From Sedimentisphaerales bacterium (lineage in GTDB: Bacteria; Planctomycetota; Phycisphaerae; Sedimentisphaerales; Anaerobacaceae): a stretch of DNA of 14,076 nucleotides. The stretch spans positions 1 through 14,076 of the forward strand of contig JAFGTU010000109.1 of the NCBI GenBank assembly GCA_016933985.1, in the 5' to 3' direction. The notes under the pieces were generated by a model. It saw nothing but the letters and a program-made list of their open reading frames with translations. It was not told the origin of the DNA and searched no databases. Numbering within the stretch: position 1 is the first letter of the stretch; each line of letters starts with the position of its first letter. A program made the translations under genes and the position numbers. This document shows, one piece after another, positions 1-6,739 of this stretch.

Positions 1-55
1 CGTACATGACAAAAAAGTCGAGTTTCTGCTGGAAGCGTTAGACCCAGCCGCCTAA
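1..55 (+). CDS. 3' end of an unidentified gene (partial)
   Basis: An open frame entering from the left edge reads VHDKKVEFLLEALDPAA and stops at TAA 53-55. Seventeen codons are too few to name a family. The frame is plausible because it is open from the edge and is followed 72 bases later by a ribosome-binding site and start on the same strand. It could also be a chance open frame. Confidence 0.4.
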   Translation, partial: VHDKKVEFLLEALDPAA

Positions 56-127
56 ATCACTAATAAAAGCGCGAAAGTCCACAATATAACAAATAGGGGG
101 ATTTCAGTTCGGCTGGAGAGAGAATTT

Positions 128-715
128 ATGTCAATCCATAGCATACTATCTGAAGCTAGGAACAATGGCGAGATACTAAAAATAAAATATCATGGAGGAA
201 GCCAGCCAGGCACTGTACGCCTAATATCTACGATTAGCGTTTCCGAGGACAAAGTGATAGCAAGATGTCTCAATTCCAATACGGTAAAAACCTTTATAAT
301 TGGCAAAATCGAACTCTGTAGAAACAATAACCACGATGACGATATAAAATGGGCTCCTACCAAGAAAAGCCTTGTCAAGTATGAAAACCTCGCTGCATTT
401 TGCGACTTGCGTAGATCTGAACTCGAAAGTCTTGGTTGGCATGTTAACTCAGACGCTAATTTCGTTTCCCTCCATAGAAGGTTCAAGAATGGCAAACCTT
501 TGAAAGGGTCTGATGTATCATTACACTATGAAGAGTTTATATGCGATGGCTTTGTTGATATAGACGGTAGATTGCGGGAAGAACACACAAGAAAACACCC
601 GAGACCTTGGATGGTCAGAACCACTGGGATGCATGGTGGAGGATACGCAAGACTCGAAACAGCAACAGATGTATTTATGGAGCAGGCAAAACTTTTGTCC
701 CCTAAAAATACATAA
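128..715 (+). CDS. Small protein with N-terminal WYL-like domain, AT-rich
   Basis: This 195-residue protein has no signal peptide or membrane segment and is probably cytoplasmic. Residues about 4-64 follow the WYL-domain pattern: a helix ending in ILKIKYHGG, then a strand ending in an Arg (GTVRLIS), a VIARC strand, and the closing KTFIIGKIEL resembling the RtFrLdRI end of WYL domains. WYL domains are known as ligand- or nucleic-acid-sensing modules, often in regulators of phage-defence loci. No helix-turn-helix is visible here. The C-terminal half (about 85-195, with a SLHRRFKNGKPLKG stretch and a GMHGGGYARLE segment) is not one I recognise. The ATG is preceded by GGAGAGAG at 115-122, a good site at suitable spacing. 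Hand counts on sampled lines give roughly 40% G+C, with many ATA and AGA codons, unlike the genes to the right, so acquisition by transfer is possible. The WYL assignment is by pattern only. Confidence 0.75.
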   Translation: MSIHSILSEARNNGEILKIKYHGGSQPGTVRLISTISVSEDKVIARCLNSNTVKTFIIGKIELCRNNNHDDDIKWAPTKKSLVKYENLAAFCDLRRSELESLGWHVNSDANFVSLHRRFKNGKPLKGSDVSLHYEEFICDGFVDIDGRLREEHTRKHPRPWMVRTTGMHGGGYARLETATDVFMEQAKLLSPKNT

Positions 716-910
716 AACATAACAACTCCGTGGAGAAGGATGACCTGAAAGGTTGCTGTGGAGGTGTGGTTTTATGTGCCTTATGGGTTGAAATTGAAGG
801 TATCTTGACCATTCGGCAATCAGGTTATCAGGTCGTGGGTATCAGGTTAGCACGATATTAGATAGATACGCCGGTGCCGTGTAAAAATGCTGGTCCTCGA
901 TATTGTTGCT
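716..910. other. Intergenic gap with three ATCAGGT copies
   Basis: No credible gene lies in this 195-base gap between the AT-rich gene and the convergent acpS. ATCAGGT occurs at 819-825, 827-833 and 841-847; the second and third copies are both TATCAGGT. The motif CGATATT occurs at 853-859 and 898-904. No clear terminator hairpin with a T-run was found on either strand. Confidence 0.5.
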
Positions 911-1306
911 TTAGCGATGCTTGTTCTGTGCAAGGGCGACGGCTGAGGCTATGGCGAAATTGGCCGTGTGAGTGATGCTAACGCTGACGTGGCTGATGCC
1001 GAGTTTCTCGGCGATTTCTTTCACCTCGCCGGCGAGAATGACTTCCGGCTGGCCCATGGCGTTGTTGACGACCTCAATATCGGTCCAGGCGATCTTTCCT
1101 CGCCAGCCTGTGCCCATCAGCTTGAGAATTGCCTCCTTTGCTGCAAAGCGGCCGGCCAGTTTCTCAATCTCGTTCTTCGTTGACTTTGCGTATTCCTGCT
1201 CGGCCTTCGTGAAAACGCGATCAATGAATCGCTCTCCGTGGCGTTCGGCCATCTGGGCTATCCGAGGGCAGTCAACAAGGTCGATGCCGTGCGCGACGAT
1301 TTCCAT
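911..1306 (-). CDS. acpS: Holo-[acyl-carrier-protein] synthase
   Basis: AcpS transfers the 4'-phosphopantetheine arm of CoA onto a serine of apo-acyl carrier protein, activating it for fatty acid synthesis in the cytoplasm. The 131-residue length is normal for the family. Family motifs are clear: GIDLVDCPRI at 7-16, with D9 as a Mg-binding aspartate; RVFTKAEQEYA at 30-40; the signature GRFAAKEAILKLMG at 52-65, with E58 as the second Mg ligand; and VSVSITHTANFAIASAVA at 107-124. It starts at ATG 1306, 44 bases after the prolyl isomerase gene stops, and is the last gene of the leftward run, so co-transcription is likely. The ribosome-binding site is weak. Confidence 0.95.
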   Translation of the reverse strand: MEIVAHGIDLVDCPRIAQMAERHGERFIDRVFTKAEQEYAKSTKNEIEKLAGRFAAKEAILKLMGTGWRGKIAWTDIEVVNNAMGQPEVILAGEVKEIAEKLGISHVSVSITHTANFAIASAVALAQNKHR

Positions 1307-1350
1307 ATAAACTCGTTTCTCGAAAGTCTAAGTAGCGCTCACGGCCCGCG

Positions 1351-2583
1351 TCATTTGGACTCCTGATCCGTCTTGGCAGGCCCCGTGCTCATCTTGTATA
1401 TCTTGTCCACGCAGAAATCCACGAATTCGTCGGTATTGCCGATCTCCGCCTCTCGCAGGAGCTTGGCGTTAAGTCTGATGATAGCCTCGTTGCGGCGCTC
1501 CACGAGGATTTTGTTGTTGACCTCGCCCTGGACTTCATCGAGGGGCTGATAGCCGGCGGGCTGCTTGGCCTCCAGCTTCATTATGAAGATGTGGCCAACG
1601 GTCTCCAAAGGCCCCGCAATCTCGCCCGGGTTCATTCCCTCAGCCGCTTCAGCAAGGACAATGTAGGGCATCGCCAGCGAATCCGGCTGGACCTCCGGCC
1701 ATAATCCGCCGAACGATTTTCTGTGCCCGTCCGAGTATTCTTCGGCAAGCCTGGCAAAATCCTCTCCCGCCTTGGCGCGAGCTGCCAACTCCCGGCCCTT
1801 CTTGCGTGCTTTCTCGGCCCGATTCTCTTCGAGGTCGGTTATCTCGATCTTCGAGATGTCTATATCAATCAGCCGAAACTTCAACAGGCTCTCGTTGTAG
1901 AAGAGCTTGTCTTTGTGCTCCTTGTAGTATTCGGTCAGCTCGCTGAAAGTAACGGGCCTTTTGTAGGACAGCTTCGACGCCAGATATGACTGCGTGATAA
2001 TAGCCTTCTTGTGCTCTTCCTTAAATGCCTCGCGGCTCATCCCTTTCTCTGCGAGCGCTTGGTCGGCCTTTGCCTCATCGCCGCCATATTGCAGGACAAA
2101 CTTCCTCAACTCTTTTTCCGCCATCTTGTCAAGCCCCTCTTTCGCACCTTCTCCAAGCTCTCTCTTGGCGTGCTGATAGAGCAAGATTCGCGATATTTTG
2201 CCGGTGACAATATCTTTGATGGGGATTGAGGCCTGCTCCTTAAACTCCTCGGCGGTTGTGTTCTGGGCCATCGGCTTGAGAAGCTCAGCGACCGTCTTGC
2301 CCTCTTCGAACTGATCGGCTGAGGCCCCGATAACCTCGTTGCTCGTTATCGTCTCTCCGCCGACAACCAGGACAAGCCCGCCCGTTTTCTCCACGAGTTG
2401 TATCTTTTCGGTAACTGCAATCCGCTCCAGTTCAGCATCCGTTAGCGCCGAACTCTTATCGCCGCAGCCGACCGTCGAGAACGCAGCCAAGAGATAAAGC
2501 ACCGCGGTCATCGGCCCTGCACTAATTTTCTTTTCACGCATCTCGATTCGACCCGCCAAACAATAATGCCGCCTTTCCTTCAC
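1351..2583 (-). CDS. PPIC-type peptidylprolyl isomerase, probable lipoprotein (PrsA/SurA-like)
   Basis: This is a probable extracytoplasmic foldase catalysing cis/trans isomerisation of prolyl bonds. Two starts are possible. A GTG at 2583 overlaps the upstream HD gene stop as GTGA, giving 410 residues with an extended N-terminus. An ATG at 2541 gives 396 residues and a compact signal peptide starting MREKKIS, with a hydrophobic TAVLYLLAAF core and Cys26 after STVG. That fits lipoprotein export, although Thr at -3 is a poor lipobox residue. Neither start has a strong ribosome-binding site; I favour the ATG on signal-peptide grounds, and give the longer span. Numbered from the ATG, residues 60-200 form an N-terminal helical region and 200-345 a parvulin domain: AKAGEDFARLAEEYSDG, then the FGGLWP motif, then GMNPGEIAGPLETVGHIFIMKLE. 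A KLLREAEI helix follows. The split into chaperone and parvulin parts resembles SurA/PrsA. Translational coupling to the HD gene is possible. Confidence 0.88.
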   Translation of the reverse strand: MKERRHYCLAGRIEMREKKISAGPMTAVLYLLAAFSTVGCGDKSSALTDAELERIAVTEKIQLVEKTGGLVLVVGGETITSNEVIGASADQFEEGKTVAELLKPMAQNTTAEEFKEQASIPIKDIVTGKISRILLYQHAKRELGEGAKEGLDKMAEKELRKFVLQYGGDEAKADQALAEKGMSREAFKEEHKKAIITQSYLASKLSYKRPVTFSELTEYYKEHKDKLFYNESLLKFRLIDIDISKIEITDLEENRAEKARKKGRELAARAKAGEDFARLAEEYSDGHRKSFGGLWPEVQPDSLAMPYIVLAEAAEGMNPGEIAGPLETVGHIFIMKLEAKQPAGYQPLDEVQGEVNNKILVERRNEAIIRLNAKLLREAEIGNTDEFVDFCVDKIYKMSTGPAKTDQESK

Positions 2584-3176
2584 GCGTTCGGTGAGGCCTC
2601 CACATCGCCCAGCAGAGCGATTTCCGCCGCCGCCTGCCGCATCCCCATTATCGTATCATTGATAAGCTCGCTCAATTCTACGCCCAACATCTCCGCGCCT
2701 TTGGCGATTACTGCGCGGTTGACACCTGCGGCGAAGGCCTTGTCTTTCCATTTCTTCTTAACCGATTTGACCTCCACATCCATTACGCTCTTGCTCGGGC
2801 GGACCAGCGCAGTCGCAGCCACAAGGCCTGTCAATTCGTCAATCGCGTAGAGCAGCTTCTCAAGCTCGCTCTGCGGCTCGATATCCGCACATATCCCCCA
2901 TCCGTGAGAAACAACGGCGCGGATGTACTCGGCGGGCCAGCCACGTTCGGTCAGAATCTCTTGCGTCTTATGACAGTGCTCATTGGGAAACCGCTCGTAG
3001 TCCAGATCATGCACCAGTCCGATCACGCCCCATTTCACCTCATCCTCGCCGCGTTTCTTCGCACAATAGCGCATCACGGCTTCGACCGCAAGGGCATGCT
3101 TTATAAGCCCTTCGTTCTGATTGTATTCTTTCAACAGCGATAAAGCCTCTTCTCGGCTCGGCCCAGTCTCCGACAT
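2580..3176 (-). CDS. HD-domain putative metal-dependent phosphohydrolase
   Basis: This is a 198-residue cytoplasmic protein of the widespread small HD-hydrolase group, whose members typically cleave phosphate esters of nucleotides; the substrate is unknown. The metal-site residues are visible in order: H27 (LIKHALAVE), the H56-D57 doublet in GLVHDLDYERFP, a His-rich NEHCHKT at 65-71, H91 (VVSHGWG), and D113 in YAIDELTGL. The C-terminal part (about 135-190) carries a lysine-rich KSVKKKWKDKAF stretch and helices also common in this group. It starts at ATG 3176 with only a weak GAG upstream. Its stop overlaps the alternative GTG start of the prolyl isomerase gene by four bases (GTGA). It lies 150 bases after the TolB-like gene in the same direction. 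Confidence 0.85.
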   Translation of the reverse strand: MSETGPSREEALSLLKEYNQNEGLIKHALAVEAVMRYCAKKRGEDEVKWGVIGLVHDLDYERFPNEHCHKTQEILTERGWPAEYIRAVVSHGWGICADIEPQSELEKLLYAIDELTGLVAATALVRPSKSVMDVEVKSVKKKWKDKAFAAGVNRAVIAKGAEMLGVELSELINDTIMGMRQAAAEIALLGDVEASPNA

Positions 3177-3232
3177 AATCTCGACCCGTCACAGCCCCCA
3201 AGTTCTCGATTCAGCCCCAACAATACAGAGGG

Positions 3233-3281
3233 CTCTAATACTCCTCGACAGCACTCAACGCTAATCGAGGATACTCTAATA
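3233..3281. repeat. Hairpin flanked by 8-base direct repeats
   Basis: In the gap between the TolB-like and HD genes, TCCTCGA (3242-3248) pairs perfectly with TCGAGGA (3265-3271), with a 16-base loop. The hairpin is bracketed by direct repeats CTCTAATA at 3233-3240 and 3274-3281. There is no T-run, so it is not a typical intrinsic terminator. It could be a regulatory site for the HD gene or chance. Nothing else was identified in the 150-base gap (3177-3326). Confidence 0.35.
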
Positions 3282-3326
3282 TCCCCCGCTCAGAATTACA
3301 ATATCATTTTCGAAGCCATCGGCGTC

Positions 3327-5333
3327 TTAACCACCGTTTTGGCCAAAGATGTCTTCCTTCGGCGCGCAGTTGACCAAGCTCGATGTCTCTGGTTCGGCTG
3401 AGATCTTGATTTCGGGGTGAATGCCCCTGTAGAATTCCGCGACAAGCTGGAACTTTTGGCCTATTCGCGCATACTTTGAGGCCAGCTCTTTTAGCTTCTC
3501 GCTCTTAGTGAACGCCCAGAATGCAAACATATTCACGTCGTTCTCGAGGCTGCTCTGCGAGTATTTCACCAGGAACCCCCGACTCAAGAGCTCATCAGTC
3601 TGGGCGAAGATATCTCTCTGCCCCAACATCTCGACTCCGGTACCCCCATATCTCCAGCCCTCTGGATTGATATTCTTCCACGCATCCATTGGGAACTCGC
3701 TGCCATAATTCATTAGGAATATGCTTGAGAGCTCAGAGTGCATCTGGCTGAGCAGAAACTCCTGCGTGTATCCCCTTGTATGCCCCTCGTTGTTGACATA
3801 TATGGCCGACTTTCCGTAGGCAGCCCCGAAGCCCTTGCCGTAAAACTTCATGCCGCTTACCAGGTAGATATCCGTCAAATTCTTCGCGAGCACTTCCTTA
3901 GGATATGCCTGGACAAACTTCTCAATGGCCTCAACGGTCCTCTCCACCTCACCCTTCGGCATCTGAGAACCCTCGCCCGATATGGGCTGGGCAAGCCATT
4001 CAGCCGGGAAGAATACCTTGGCGTCGTACTCGTGATGCACTTTGATCCCGTACTCTGTTTCGATTTTTTCGATCCGCTCTTCCAGCGTTGGTGGCTGGCC
4101 GGGGACCTTTGCATCCGCGTCTTGGCTCGCCTGTGCTGTTGTTGCGTCAACGGTTGTTTTCAGCGTTTCATCAACCGCAGCCGGCTCGTTCGCCTCCGGC
4201 GCGACGTTAGGGTCCTGCGGCTTGTCTTCGTCCTCAACCTGGTTGTCCTTTTTCTCGATCTTATCTTCCATCTGGTCCTGTTTGCTTTCGACCTTGACAT
4301 CGTTGGCATCAGCGTTGGACCGTCCCTCGAATTTCTCGATATCGAATAGCAAAATCCCTCTGCCGACACCGGCAGGATCGCCGCTCTTGGCTACCTGAAA
4401 TGCAATAAACCGCCCATCGTCGCTGACAACCGGGTTAGACGCCTTATACCCCGGATAATCGGAAAAGAACGTCAGCCGCTGCGTCCTGCCCGACCCATCC
4501 AGGGCAAGCTTGTACAAATCGATACTCTCCACACCCTTTGCGCTGTGCTTGTCGCACTCGACCAGGGTGTGCCTACCATCCGGGAAGATGCCTTCCGGCT
4601 CATCGTATTGATCGGGGGTCATGGAATAGTTCACGATACTGCCCGTCTTAAGATCAAGCCCGCAGACCTCGGTGCCCTGATACCCATAGGCGCTGAATAT
4701 CAGCTCCCTCTCGGCGGGCGGACGGAGATTCTGCGTCTCAAGGTCGCACTGAAAGGGCAGGTCTTTCTTCGCTAGGACCTTTTTCTTCTTGGCCAGCATC
4801 GGCTTGCCGTCCTGGTAAACGATATCGGCCGAGTAGAACTCGCCGCCCTGCGTCCAGACGATATACATCCGCTTGCGCGATGCGGCAGGGCCTTCGGAGC
4901 ACTTCTCGCCCAGAGCGACGGGCGGGGCGGAAAGGTCCTTATTCAACACCCAAAGCTCGGCATTATTCCCGCTTCGGCTGGCCCACGGATTCGCCGCATC
5001 GAACTGGCGCGCCCCGGCGAGCAGGATGTCGCCGTTACTCAAGTACAGCGCCCGTGTATAGCCCTCGTGAAAATAATGATGCGTCATCGGGCGGATAATC
5101 TTCGTTTCCAGATCCCCTTCATACACGTCGCCAAAGGTCTTCTCTATGAACAATACCCTCTTGCCGTCGTGGGAGAAGTCCGCCCTTTGCCCGAAATAGG
5201 TTATCCGCGTTATATGGCCGGGCAGGTCATCCAAAGGCGATTTGCCCGCCTTATCCTCCGCACCAGCCGCATACGCCGCCCCCAGCAAAGTGATCAGTAC
5301 GGTCAATAGGACCTTCTTCTTCTCACCCATCAT
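3327..5333 (-). CDS. Exported TolB-like beta-propeller protein with C-terminal metallopeptidase-like domain
   Basis: This 668-residue secreted protein begins MMGEKKKVLLTVLITLLGA, a Sec signal with likely cleavage after YAAGA. Residues about 40-335 have repeated PD40/TolB-type propeller blades such as RADFSHDGKRVLFIE, GIFPDGRHTLVEC and PVVSDDGRFIAFQVA. Residues 338-415 are a low-complexity linker rich in D, E, K, Q and A. Residues about 416-645 form a separate domain that, from memory of family patterns, resembles the putative zinc metallopeptidases of the Peptidase_Mx1 type: IYVNNEGHTRGYTQEF, then MHSELSSIFLMNYG at 531-544, then GFLVKYSQSSLENDVNMFAFWAF at 586-608. The expected HExxH is absent; E534 remains and H532 lies two residues before it. 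The domain may therefore be inactive or coordinate metal differently. The start is supported by AAGGAGA at 5340-5346, six bases before the first ATG. It lies 63 bases after the thioredoxin gene, probably in one transcript. The propeller call is firm; the C-terminal call is tentative. Confidence 0.8.
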   Translation of the reverse strand: MMGEKKKVLLTVLITLLGAAYAAGAEDKAGKSPLDDLPGHITRITYFGQRADFSHDGKRVLFIEKTFGDVYEGDLETKIIRPMTHHYFHEGYTRALYLSNGDILLAGARQFDAANPWASRSGNNAELWVLNKDLSAPPVALGEKCSEGPAASRKRMYIVWTQGGEFYSADIVYQDGKPMLAKKKKVLAKKDLPFQCDLETQNLRPPAERELIFSAYGYQGTEVCGLDLKTGSIVNYSMTPDQYDEPEGIFPDGRHTLVECDKHSAKGVESIDLYKLALDGSGRTQRLTFFSDYPGYKASNPVVSDDGRFIAFQVAKSGDPAGVGRGILLFDIEKFEGRSNADANDVKVESKQDQMEDKIEKKDNQVEDEDKPQDPNVAPEANEPAAVDETLKTTVDATTAQASQDADAKVPGQPPTLEERIEKIETEYGIKVHHEYDAKVFFPAEWLAQPISGEGSQMPKGEVERTVEAIEKFVQAYPKEVLAKNLTDIYLVSGMKFYGKGFGAAYGKSAIYVNNEGHTRGYTQEFLLSQMHSELSSIFLMNYGSEFPMDAWKNINPEGWRYGGTGVEMLGQRDIFAQTDELLSRGFLVKYSQSSLENDVNMFAFWAFTKSEKLKELASKYARIGQKFQLVAEFYRGIHPEIKISAEPETSSLVNCAPKEDIFGQNGG

Positions 5334-5396
5334 GACTTGTCTCCTTACTGAATGTCCCTTCCCGTGTTGGGAAAAGAGCGTCGTCTATGGCACGGG

Positions 5397-6524
5397 TCAT
5401 TTATAATAGCGTCCCAGCTCTTCGACTATTGCGGTTTTCAAATCGAGCGCGTCAATCATTCCCAGTTGCCGATAGATTATCTTGCCTCCGGGCTTGATGA
5501 GCAATGTATAAGGCATTCCGCCGAGCGACTCCTTATCCACCGATTCCATCAGCAGATATTTGTCGTCTGAATCGAAGATATAGTTCTTACAGGACGCCTC
5601 CTTCTTCTTCAGAAACGAAAGGGCTTTGTCCTTTTTCTCGGGTGAGTCTCCGCTGATGGTTATCATTTCGAATTCTCGTCCCCTGTACATGCGGTTGATT
5701 TCGATGAGTTCGTCGAACTCCACGACGCAGGCCCCGCACCACGTCGCCCATATATTGACCAGCCGCAGCTTGCCGGAGTCGTTTGCGACGAGCTGCTTTA
5801 TGCCCTCGGCGTTTATCATTTCCAGAGCGACGTCTTCAGCCGCCCATTTTTCGAAGGCCTTCTTCACGTATTCTCGCTTGTCGGACCACTTGATCGAACA
5901 GCCGATCGTCCTGGTCTTGGTAACGGGGATTTCCTTTCCCGCCAGCAGCGCTTCGATGGCGTTGCGGGTATCCTGCACCTTGACGCGCTCGGGCTTTTCC
6001 GAATCGTCGATTCGTCCGACGAATCGCAGTTTGCGGGCCTTGTCGAATACGAATACGTGCGGCGTCGTAACCGGGCCGTAGGCGTGCGAGACCTTTTGCG
6101 TCTCGCCGTCGTAAAGATATGGAAAATGAAACCCCATTCGCTTGGCCCGGACCTTCATATCCTCGAGCGAATCGCTCATATCCGAATATCCCAACTCATC
6201 CAGCCGGACCGCTTTGGGGTCGTTGGCGGAAATCGCGACAAGGGCGACGCCTTTATTTTTGTAATCGGACGCCAGCCGCTTGATCCGCTCCTCATAAGTC
6301 TGGGCGGTGGGGCAATGATTGCACGTGAAGATAATCACAAGAACCTCAGCCTGGGCATAATCGGCCAGCTTGTGATTCTTCCCATCGACGCCCGGCAGAT
6401 TGAAATCAGGAGCGCTTGACCCGAGTTCAAGAGTCTTTGGCATATCCGATGCCGAGAAGCCCAACGACGCCGCAAGGAGTGTAAAGGCCATTGCCGCCGT
6501 GATACGTTTAGCGAATTTGCTCAT
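5397..6524 (-). CDS. Exported tandem thioredoxin-fold (AhpC/TSA-like plus TlpA-like) protein
   Basis: This is a 375-residue predicted periplasmic redox protein with signal MSKFAKRITAAMAFTLLAAS, cleaved near GFSA-S. Domain 1 (about 30-200) is peroxiredoxin/redoxin-like: GSSAPDFNLPGVDGK, a C68-N-H-C71 motif in FTCNHCP, and the cis-proline TTP at 153-155. A GCSIKW segment (C209) follows. Domain 2 (about 235-375) is TlpA/ResA-like with IWATWCGAC (C263xxC266), ITISGDSPEK, and cis-proline P338 in GGMPYTLLI. Two CxxC pairs in one chain suggest a thiol-disulfide relay. An upstream TTG at 6542 would extend the frame, but ATG 6524 is preferred because AGGAGA (6532-6537) sits seven bases before it and the signal peptide begins there. 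It is the first gene of the leftward run and is divergent from the beta-helix gene. Its substrate and partner are unknown. Confidence 0.9.
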   Translation of the reverse strand: MSKFAKRITAAMAFTLLAASLGFSASDMPKTLELGSSAPDFNLPGVDGKNHKLADYAQAEVLVIIFTCNHCPTAQTYEERIKRLASDYKNKGVALVAISANDPKAVRLDELGYSDMSDSLEDMKVRAKRMGFHFPYLYDGETQKVSHAYGPVTTPHVFVFDKARKLRFVGRIDDSEKPERVKVQDTRNAIEALLAGKEIPVTKTRTIGCSIKWSDKREYVKKAFEKWAAEDVALEMINAEGIKQLVANDSGKLRLVNIWATWCGACVVEFDELIEINRMYRGREFEMITISGDSPEKKDKALSFLKKKEASCKNYIFDSDDKYLLMESVDKESLGGMPYTLLIKPGGKIIYRQLGMIDALDLKTAIVEELGRYYK

Positions 6525-6531
6525 ATTCCAA

Positions 6532-6537
6532 TCTCCT
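6532..6537 (-). promoter_or_regulatory. Ribosome-binding site fixing the thioredoxin gene start
   Basis: AGGAGA on the minus strand lies seven bases upstream of ATG 6524 and decides against the upstream TTG at 6542. Confidence 0.8.
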
Positions 6538-6577
6538 GTCAATTCTACAGGCCAGCACTACGTCTTACAGTGCCTCA

Positions 6578-6606
6578 ATGATACATCTTTGAAGCCGCCG
6601 ATTCAA
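6578..6606 (-). promoter_or_regulatory. Sigma70-like promoter for the leftward run
   Basis: On the minus strand, TTGAAT (6606-6601) and TATCAT (6583-6578) are separated by 17 bases. They match the -35 consensus at four of six and the -10 consensus at five of six positions. The predicted start of transcription near 6571 gives a leader of about 47 bases before ATG 6524. Motif match only. Confidence 0.5.
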
Positions 6607-6662
6607 CCTCATATTCGCCGCCGCCATTTAGCGGATTTAGGCCAAATGGCCGATAATATTCC

Positions 6663-6691
6663 TTGCGTCCGACCCCCAATTTTGGTATAAT
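6663..6691 (+). promoter_or_regulatory. Sigma70-like promoter with extended -10 for the beta-helix gene
   Basis: TTGCGT (6663-6668) and a perfect TATAAT (6686-6691) are separated by 17 bases, and TGG directly precedes TATAAT, giving an extended -10. Predicted transcription starts near 6698, about 42 bases before ATG 6740. This is the best promoter match in the window. Confidence 0.65.
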
Positions 6692-6739
6692 ACGGCGCAT
6701 AGGCTGGAGTTGCCCGCCGGACTTTGCGAGAAAACCGGT

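Noticed and set aside
3738..4349. 203-codon open frame on the plus strand inside the TolB-like gene
   Set aside because: It is wholly antisense to a gene with a signal peptide, good ribosome-binding site and recognisable propeller motifs. Its translation is rich in L, R and V with no recognisable domain, as expected of a GC-rich shadow frame.
6710..6739. Upstream TTG start for the beta-helix gene
   Set aside because: The added ten residues precede a complete signal peptide starting at ATG 6740 and would disrupt a normal N-region.
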